From assembly GCA_963817785.1 (NCBI GenBank), contig CAWFPL010000003.1:705070-769069 (forward strand): a stretch of DNA of 64,000 bases. Direction: 5' to 3'. Of this stretch, positions 59,702 through 64,000 are shown in pieces. Position numbers and translations under genes: made by a program. Within the stretch, counting starts at the first letter, position 1, and the number at the start of each line of letters is the position of its first letter. The notes beneath the pieces were generated by a model. That model had not been told where the DNA came from. It did not search any database and was given only the letters and a program-made list of their open reading frames with translations. Source of the DNA: JAKALD01 sp963817785 (lineage in GTDB: Bacteria > Pseudomonadota > Gammaproteobacteria > Burkholderiales > SG8-39).

Positions 59702-60478
59702 TCAGGACGCGACGCCCTGCTGCGCGAGCCAGCCCGCGGCGTACTCCGCGACCTCCTGCCAGCCCGGCTCGGCCACCATCCAGTGCGCGTGCTTCTCGAA
59801 CTCCTTGTACGTCGCCACCACCCCGTACTTCCGCGCCACCTTGCGAACGACCGACGCGGGAGTGATGCGGTCTTGCGCGCCGGCGATCACCAGCATGGGA
59901 CAGGTGACCTTGGACTCGTCCACCCTCGACGCCTTTCTCGGGTCGAGCAGCCAGTAGCCGATCTCGCGCGCCGCCTTGCCGGATTCATAGACGAAGTTGT
60001 CGTAGGTTTCCCGCTGCTGCGTTTCGGGCAACAGATGCAGCATCGAGTAGACCGCCTCGTCGAAGGTCTGGCGCATCGGCTTCTTCCAGAAACCCCACGT
60101 CGTCTGCACGCTCCAGAAGCTCTTCATCACCGATGACGTCAGGGCCACGATGCCGGACGGCGATGCGGGGGCGAGCAGGACGAGCGATTTCGCGCGACCG
60201 CGGGCGGCGAGGATCTGCGCGAGGAGGCCGCCCATCGAGTGGCCCATCAGGATCGGCTTCGTGTCGAGCTTTGCGATCTCCTGTTCGAGAGCTGCCGCGT
60301 AGTCGAGCAGGCTGGCCGTGCCCAGACGCGGGTCCGGGACGCCTCGCGGGTCCATGTCGTGGTAGGGGAGGGTCGTGGCGACGCAGCGGTAGCCCTTCGA
60401 TTCGAAGACGCGGCGGTAGTTCTGCCAGTACCAGGCTCCGCCCCACATGCCGTGGATCATGAAGATGGTGTCAGGCAT
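59702..60478 (-). CDS. Alpha/beta hydrolase
   Basis: This is a 258-residue alpha/beta hydrolase with an intact catalytic set. The oxyanion region is IHGMWGGAWYW, the nucleophile Ser is in LMGHSMGGLLAQ, the acid is in VIAGAQDRITPAS and the His is in FEKHAHWMV. It has no signal peptide, so it is cytoplasmic. The substrate is unknown; an ester or lactone is likely from the family. It begins 20 bases after the truncated hicA. Confidence 0.87.
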   Translation of the reverse strand: MPDTIFMIHGMWGGAWYWQNYRRVFESKGYRCVATTLPYHDMDPRGVPDPRLGTASLLDYAAALEQEIAKLDTKPILMGHSMGGLLAQILAARGRAKSLVLLAPASPSGIVALTSSVMKSFWSVQTTWGFWKKPMRQTFDEAVYSMLHLLPETQQRETYDNFVYESGKAAREIGYWLLDPRKASRVDESKVTCPMLVIAGAQDRITPASVVRKVARKYGVVATYKEFEKHAHWMVAEPGWQEVAEYAAGWLAQQGVAS

Positions 60479-60498
60479 TTTGTGACCTCAGGAGATGA

Positions 60499-60651
60499 TC
60501 ACGCCCTGCGTGCGACGTGAACCGCGCGCCGCTTGCCGCGCGTCGGTTCGGGAAAGGTCTTGTGCAAACCGGATTGGCGCTTGAGCGTCCTGCCGATCCG
60601 GTAAAGAGTTGCGAGAACACGATGGGCCTTCGACGAAGGCCGGGCCGTCAT
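60499..60651 (-). pseudogene. hicA toxin, 3'-truncated
   Basis: The frame reads MTARPSSKAHRVLATLYRIG then RTLKRQSGLHKTF, matching the first half of HicA (helix, then a strand with the QSGSH-type motif; the key His is at LHK). After that the sequence (PEPTRGKRRAVHVARRA) no longer matches, and the last ~30 residues of a normal HicA are lacking. Its ATG overlaps the hicB stop (ATGA), the usual coupling. It is probably inactive. Confidence 0.6.
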
Positions 60652-60846
60652 GCCACCGCGATGGAGATCGGCTGAGGCCCGGTCTCGTCGTTCTCGAGAC
60701 GTTCGGGGAGGGTGCAAGGCCGGCGCCTGGGACTTTGCCATCGCCTCCTGCGCGGTCGCGCCGTACGCGAGAACGCACGGGAGTGCAGGCACCTCCGCGA
60801 GCCAGCGCCCGTCTTCCTCTCGCTCGTGCTCGATCGTGAAATGCAT
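60648..60846 (-). pseudogene. hicB antitoxin, frameshifted
   Basis: The N-terminal half reads MHFTIEHEREEDGRWLAEVP and ALPCVLAYGATAQEAMAKSQ, a clear HicB. The conserved C-terminal end, RLENDETGPQPISIAVA, is in another frame and stops at 60648. The distance from start to stop (199 bases) is not a multiple of three, which fits a one-base gain or two-base loss around 60705-60720. With the truncated hicA it forms a second dead hicBA module in this window. Confidence 0.7.
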
Positions 60847-60936
60847 GGACCCCTCGACAGTTGCGGCGATTCTAGCTCTGGCCGTGAATTGCCGCCGAGC
60901 GCAAAGTCAGACGGCAAGTTGCTGGGGCGGCGCGCA

Positions 60937-61515
60937 CTACTGATAGTCCTTGTTCAATGCGTCGAGTTTCTTGAACACCTGCTCCACCGGGATCAGTTTC
61001 TCCTTTCTCTCCTCTTCTGTCATGGCGTCCATTTCGTCGATACGTTTCTGCAGCTTATCTCGTTGCGCGTCAACGGCAGTCTCATCAAATCCGAAGCAAG
61101 TCATTTCCCACAAGCAATGCGCCACGATCTCGGATGCCTGGTGCTTGGCTAGGGTCTCGGGTTCAATCTCCATCCCCAACCATTCGCTCCATGGCTCAAG
61201 CTCAATCGCGAACTCTGCTTCCGAGAGCGCATAGGCTGAATCTTCTGCTTTGCCGAGGCAGTGGAAGTCCTCCAGATCTCGATTAAGAGTCCCGTTCCTT
61301 CCAACAACCTCTACGAAGGGCTCGTCATCCAAGCCGGGGCGAAACGCCGTTCGAAGACAAATCCGCATCGCGGTCGCGACGGGCTGAAGGCGCCGTAGAT
61401 GCAGAAACGTTTCCCGATAAGCGTCCGCCGATTCGAGAGCATCCGGGTACTGCTCCGGAAGCGAGCGCTCGACATCAATCCAGTCCGTGGCGCTTATCAG
61501 GTGACAGAGCTGCAT
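60937..61515 (-). CDS. Hypothetical protein (possibly DUF6557-like), candidate cassette gene
   Basis: This is a 192-residue acidic protein I do not recognise with certainty. It has CHLISATDWIDVERSLPEQYP followed by DALESADAYRETFLHLRRLQ, recalling DUF6557-type proteins, and a helical C-terminus (QRDKLQKRIDEMDAMTEEER). The ATG at 61515 is preferred; a TTG at 61542 would start inside the attC-like repeat. The codon use is less GC-rich than in the core genes, suggesting transfer. It follows an attC-like inverted repeat on the minus strand. Confidence 0.6.
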   Translation of the reverse strand: MQLCHLISATDWIDVERSLPEQYPDALESADAYRETFLHLRRLQPVATAMRICLRTAFRPGLDDEPFVEVVGRNGTLNRDLEDFHCLGKAEDSAYALSEAEFAIELEPWSEWLGMEIEPETLAKHQASEIVAHCLWEMTCFGFDETAVDAQRDKLQKRIDEMDAMTEEERKEKLIPVEQVFKKLDALNKDYQ

Positions 61516-61539
61516 TGGAACCTTCGCGTATTTTGACGT

Positions 61540-61627
61540 CAACGTCCACGCCCACCGGCGCGCGCCGCCGCCGGGCCTTCGCGAAGCACCGCGCTCGCTC
61601 GCTCGTCCGCGTGGGGCGTGGTGTTAG
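61540..61627 (-). repeat. attC-like inverted repeat 1
   Basis: Two arms, 61540-61558 (CAACGTCCACGCCCACCGG) and 61607-61627 (complement TAACACCACGCCCCACGCGG), pair with three single-base bulges and a two-base mismatch near the AAC end. The minus-strand left end ACCTAAC fits the attC consensus RYYYAAC. The other end GTTGACG fits GTTRRRY only in part. It begins at the stop codon of the small gene at 61624-61827 and ends just before the next start, as cassette attC sites do. The total length is about 88 bases. Confidence 0.5.
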
Positions 61628-61827
61628 GTTGCTGTCCGCTTCTTCGCGACGTAGTCACGGAGAGCACGGTTGACAGCTTCGGAGTCGGGGAAGAGCTCGT
61701 GTAGATCGGGGTCCAGCAAGACCACGTTGGTGCCCTCGCGGTAGCTCTTCGCGTACTTGCCGCGGACCCCCGATTTGATCAAGCTCTCGGGGTATTCGTC
61801 TCTCAGTGTGTCTTTGTCATTCTTCAT
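61624..61827 (-). CDS. Small antitoxin-like hypothetical protein, candidate cassette gene
   Basis: This 67-residue protein has GVRGKYAKSYREGTNVVLLD, PDLHELFPDSEAVNRALRDY and a basic end (VAKKRTAT). The same GVRGKYA...GTNVVLL...FPDSEAVN pattern occurs in many small proteins found next to type II toxins and in mobile DNA, so an antitoxin role is possible. No toxin partner is adjacent here. Its stop codon lies inside the ACCTAAC end of an attC-like repeat, and another such repeat lies 67 bases upstream of its start. Confidence 0.65.
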   Translation of the reverse strand: MKNDKDTLRDEYPESLIKSGVRGKYAKSYREGTNVVLLDPDLHELFPDSEAVNRALRDYVAKKRTAT

Positions 61828-61901
61828 AGGCCCTTCGCTCCCGCGAAGTCATCTGTCGAGCGGAGATCAAGCGTATCCGCTCTCCGCGCTCAGTATAGGA
61901 C

Positions 61902-61987
61902 ACAACGTGGAGGTGTGCGGCGCGCCGCAGCGCGGCCTCCGCTAGACGACGACCGCTCGCGGTCTGTCCGCACCACCGCCATGTTAT
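61902..61987 (-). repeat. attC-like inverted repeat 2
   Basis: Arms at 61902-61920 (ACAACGTGGAGGTGTGCGG) and 61968-61987 (complement ATAACATGGCGGTGGTGCGG) match at 16 of 19 paired positions, with one extra G as a single bulge. This is the form of attC sites, which keep an extrahelical G. The ends are GTTGTGT and GTTATGC-like, near the GTTRRRY core. It fills the gap between the DUF5677 gene (62041) and the small gene at 61827. The loop of 47 bases is GC-rich. Confidence 0.55.
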
Positions 61988-62040
61988 GCGGCATGTGCCT
62001 GCGACAGTGGCCAGCGGCCGTTTTCAACCCATGACGGTGG

Positions 62041-63405
62041 TTATGCATGCGGCGATTCTTTCTCCCGGCCGGCGTTCGGCGTTATGGCGCCGGTCTCCGG
62101 CTGCCTTGGAGCAACGCGAGGAATCTTCTCGTCGCTGGGGAAGAGCTTTTCCAGAGCGGCGATCATTTCATTGACCAATCCGATTGCATCTTGCTCCACC
62201 GAGTTCAAGCTCCGATGAGCCACCCTTGGTATACGGTGCAATCGATGAAGCGGATTGTGGCAACTCACGAAGTTTGTGTCGCGTACCGCTGCCCAGTTTC
62301 CATGGATGAAGCTGGAAGACCAATCGTAGTACTTGTCATAGATGTCCTTGGCGCCACTGTCTGTCGCTAATTTCCGCAAGTTGCTGCTCGCCCAATGGCC
62401 GATGTCGATGTCCAGGAACTCTTGCCATAGATCCTCGTTGGCTATCGAGTAAAGCGTGGACTCGTCGACAAAGTTCGGCAGGTCACCGTGCGTTTGTTGC
62501 GTCTTCAAGAATGCAAGTTTTGCCTGACCAGCTCCATAAACTCGGTACGACTGCCACATTTCAGGCGAATCGGTTTTCGCGAGGTAGCGGAGTGTTATGC
62601 AGACCTCCGCCAAGGATCTAAGCGCGACAGTACCAACGATCCTCGTATGGATGCGGTGCATCCCAATCTCCTCAAGGACGCTGAGTGCGTAAAGCACTAA
62701 TCCGAATGCAGAGTCCAGTCGCGCGTCCACGCGCTCCGCTCGGATGTTCCGCCGAAACGCCTCTATAACGCTGTCGCGAGCAGCGTAGAGAGTGCTGGGG
62801 TCTATCCCGGTTTCGATGAACGTGTAGCCTTGGCCCTCCGACGGATCTATACAGCCTGTGGTGCGAAGCGCCTGTGCCCAGAATTGCCCTATCCATCCCG
62901 CCGGATGGCTGCGGCGGAGGGTCATTTCCATAGACCGGATTGAGGGGCGAACTGATCTCATGTCGCCTTTGTCGGGAAACAACCGAAATTCCTCAAGCCT
63001 CTCTGCAAAGGATGTTGGAAATCGCATTCGACCTGAGATGATTGCAATGATGACCTTAAACCATCGAATGTCTGTAGATGCTTCCGACTGATGATCCAGT
63101 ACATTGGCAATCGCACGAGCGAGGGTGTTCCAGTCGTCCTTAGTCGGTTCAGCATTGATCTCCCTTTTCCACCTCGCAAATCCTGGAAGATCGTCAATGA
63201 GGAGTAGCGGCCATAGCGCCGCATATCCTAGTGGATGGGCTAAGGGTATTTTGATGAAATCGTGGAACTCCTCATCCGCGACCTCAGCCAACTTCGTTTG
63301 GTCAACGACAATCGAGAAATTGAGGCCCACCTCCGGATCGGGCGCTTGTTTTTCAGCGCTCTTGTCATCTTCGCGCAGGAACCAGCTGCGGCACCGAACT
63401 GCCAC
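62041..63405 (-). CDS. DUF5677 domain protein, candidate cassette gene, possibly 5'-truncated
   Basis: This is a 454-residue protein with a DUF5677 domain in its C-terminal half. VALRSLAEVCITLRYLAKTD, QSYRVYGAGQAKLAFLKTQQ and DKYYDWSSSFIHGNWAAVRD are visible, then CHNPLHRLHRIPR. The function is unknown; relatives occur in defence-like and mobile regions. The frame stays open upstream of the GTG at 63405 to about 63447 (IERRHYLNVLRKVAVR) without a start codon, so the 5' end may have been cut by the adjacent IS. The base composition is clearly AT-richer than the core genes. Confidence 0.72.
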   Translation of the reverse strand: MAVRCRSWFLREDDKSAEKQAPDPEVGLNFSIVVDQTKLAEVADEEFHDFIKIPLAHPLGYAALWPLLLIDDLPGFARWKREINAEPTKDDWNTLARAIANVLDHQSEASTDIRWFKVIIAIISGRMRFPTSFAERLEEFRLFPDKGDMRSVRPSIRSMEMTLRRSHPAGWIGQFWAQALRTTGCIDPSEGQGYTFIETGIDPSTLYAARDSVIEAFRRNIRAERVDARLDSAFGLVLYALSVLEEIGMHRIHTRIVGTVALRSLAEVCITLRYLAKTDSPEMWQSYRVYGAGQAKLAFLKTQQTHGDLPNFVDESTLYSIANEDLWQEFLDIDIGHWASSNLRKLATDSGAKDIYDKYYDWSSSFIHGNWAAVRDTNFVSCHNPLHRLHRIPRVAHRSLNSVEQDAIGLVNEMIAALEKLFPSDEKIPRVAPRQPETGAITPNAGREKESPHA

Positions 63406-63419
63406 CTTCCGCAGTACGT

Positions 63420-63455
63420 TTAGGTAATGTCGCCGCTCTATTGAGTATTACCTAA
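63420..63455. repeat. Inverted repeat at the IS630-DUF5677 junction
   Basis: TTAGGTAAT (63420-63428) and ATTACCTAA (63447-63455) are perfect nine-base complements 18 bases apart. The site lies between the transposase stop and the DUF5677 gene. It may be the terminal or subterminal repeat of the IS, or an operator. The true IS end cannot be fixed without the other end. Confidence 0.5.
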
Positions 63456-64000
63456 CCGCATGACATTAGAACAGTTGAGCCTGTTCCCAGCAGGAGGCGA
63501 TGATGGCGGAGCGCCGTTGGGCGGATTTCAGCTTGCCGCGAGCGGTGTGCTGGAGTTCGCTCAACGTCTCGGGGCAGAAGTTCGCCAGCGCATGGCGCTT
63601 GAGCCAAGCCCAGAGGTACTCCACGGGGTTGAGTTCCGGGGCGTAGCCGGGCAGGAACTCGAGCTGGATGTCGCCGTCGGTCGAGTCCACGTAGTCGCGC
63701 ACCAAGCGACTGCGGTGAGGTCTGCCTCCATCCCACAAGATGAGAAGCCGGCGGCGATAGTGGGCTTTGAGCGCCTTGAGGAACTCGAGGACCTGCTCTT
63801 TCTTGACCGAGCCTTCGTGAAGCCGAAAGCACACGCCGCGATAGTGCATTCCGGCGATCACCGAGACGTGGTCCCAGTTGAAGCAGAACTGGAGCACCGG
63901 AGTCTCGCCTCTCACCGCCCAGGTGCGCACCCGCGTGGGGCGCTGCGACAGGCCCGATTCGTCGATGAAGACGATCAGCCGGTCCTCGCGGCGGGCTTTT
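63447..64000. mobile_element. IS630-type insertion sequence, partial
   Basis: This segment covers the transposase end and its short 3' flank. The left limit is set at the ATTACCTAA arm next to the DUF5677 frame and is uncertain by about 30 bases. IS630 elements insert at TA; several TA steps lie near 63446-63450. The right end is beyond the window. Confidence 0.7.
63466..64000 (-). CDS. IS630 family transposase, 5' end beyond the window
   Basis: This is the C-terminal ~178 residues of an IS630-type DDE transposase. The three acidic residues are visible: Asp in LIVFIDESGLSQ, Asp in LLILWDGGRPHRS and Glu in GYAPELNPVEYLW. The motif LNPVEYLWAWLKRHALANF is diagnostic. The frame is open to the window edge, so the N-terminal helix-turn-helix part lies outside. 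The stop is followed by about 20 bases before the probable IS end. Confidence 0.92.
   Translation of the reverse strand, partial: KARREDRLIVFIDESGLSQRPTRVRTWAVRGETPVLQFCFNWDHVSVIAGMHYRGVCFRLHEGSVKKEQVLEFLKALKAHYRRRLLILWDGGRPHRSRLVRDYVDSTDGDIQLEFLPGYAPELNPVEYLWAWLKRHALANFCPETLSELQHTARGKLKSAQRRSAIIASCWEQAQLF

Noticed and set aside
60847..60936. Third attC-like repeat after the gene at 60937
   Set aside because: AACTTGCCG and CGGCAATTC pair over only a few bases, the arms are short and no RYYYAAC end is present, so it was not counted with the two better sites.

Overview
The window is a high-GC chromosomal segment from a bacterium, most likely a betaproteobacterium. The evidence is gene order: ddl-ftsQ-ftsA-ftsZ-lpxC, then DUF721, an M23 peptidase, secA, argJ, a DUF815 ATPase, a Nudix/ThiE fusion, yacG, zapD, coaE and pilD-pilC-pilB. 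This run is typical of that class, and the encoded proteins read as betaproteobacterial orthologues. No rRNA, tRNA or CRISPR array was seen. The species cannot be named from the sequence.

Layout. 1-12.7 kb: tail of the division/cell-wall cluster, lipid A synthesis (lpxC), secretion (secA) and arginine synthesis (argJ). 12.4-20.5 kb (minus strand): yacG, zapD, coaE, type IV pilus assembly genes, a CorC-type membrane protein and a CcsA-family protein. 20.5-28.1 kb (plus): the ffh and rpsP-rimM-trmD-rplS group ending in a clear terminator, then a riboflavin/thiamine/lipid run (ribB-ribH-nusB-thiL-pgpA-pncC) with overlapping start and stop codons. 28.1-37.6 kb: an AmmeMemoRadiSam pair, an MFS transporter, a SulP-STAS-cNMP transporter and a convergent polyphosphate-linked group (PAP, SixA, CYTH-CHAD). 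37.7-41.4 kb: a hydroxyisobutyrate-dehydrogenase-like gene, recA-recX, a frameshifted small gene and a RelE/HigA-type toxin-antitoxin pair under a palindromic operator. 41.6-50.6 kb: VOC protein, second dehydrogenase, an acetone-carboxylase/hydantoinase-like pair, NIPSNAP protein, DacC-type PBP, Tat-exported amidohydrolase and SpoIIAA-like protein. 50.6-56.4 kb: a tripartite RND efflux operon in the unusual order OMF-MFP-RND.

56.4-64 kb is accessory DNA, nearly all on the minus strand. It holds small hypothetical genes, two decayed hicAB modules, a DUF4160/DUF2442 pair, patatin, HAD and alpha/beta hydrolase genes. It ends in a visibly AT-richer block of three unrelated genes (60.9-63.4 kb). 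Two gaps in this block carry long imperfect inverted repeats with AAC/GTT ends, resembling integron attC sites. The block is bounded by an IS630-type transposase that runs off the window.

The main unexplained signals are: (1) the possible integrase-less attC cassette array at 61.5-63.4 kb; (2) a four-copy family of about 60-bp hairpin repeats at gene junctions of the 2-16 kb region, one a perfect 17-bp-arm hairpin between ftsA and ftsZ; (3) the clustered toxin-antitoxin remnants; (4) a carboxylase alpha-like subunit fused to a gamma-like zinc ribbon; and (5) a recX with no normal start codon. No stretch longer than 300 bases lacks a gene.
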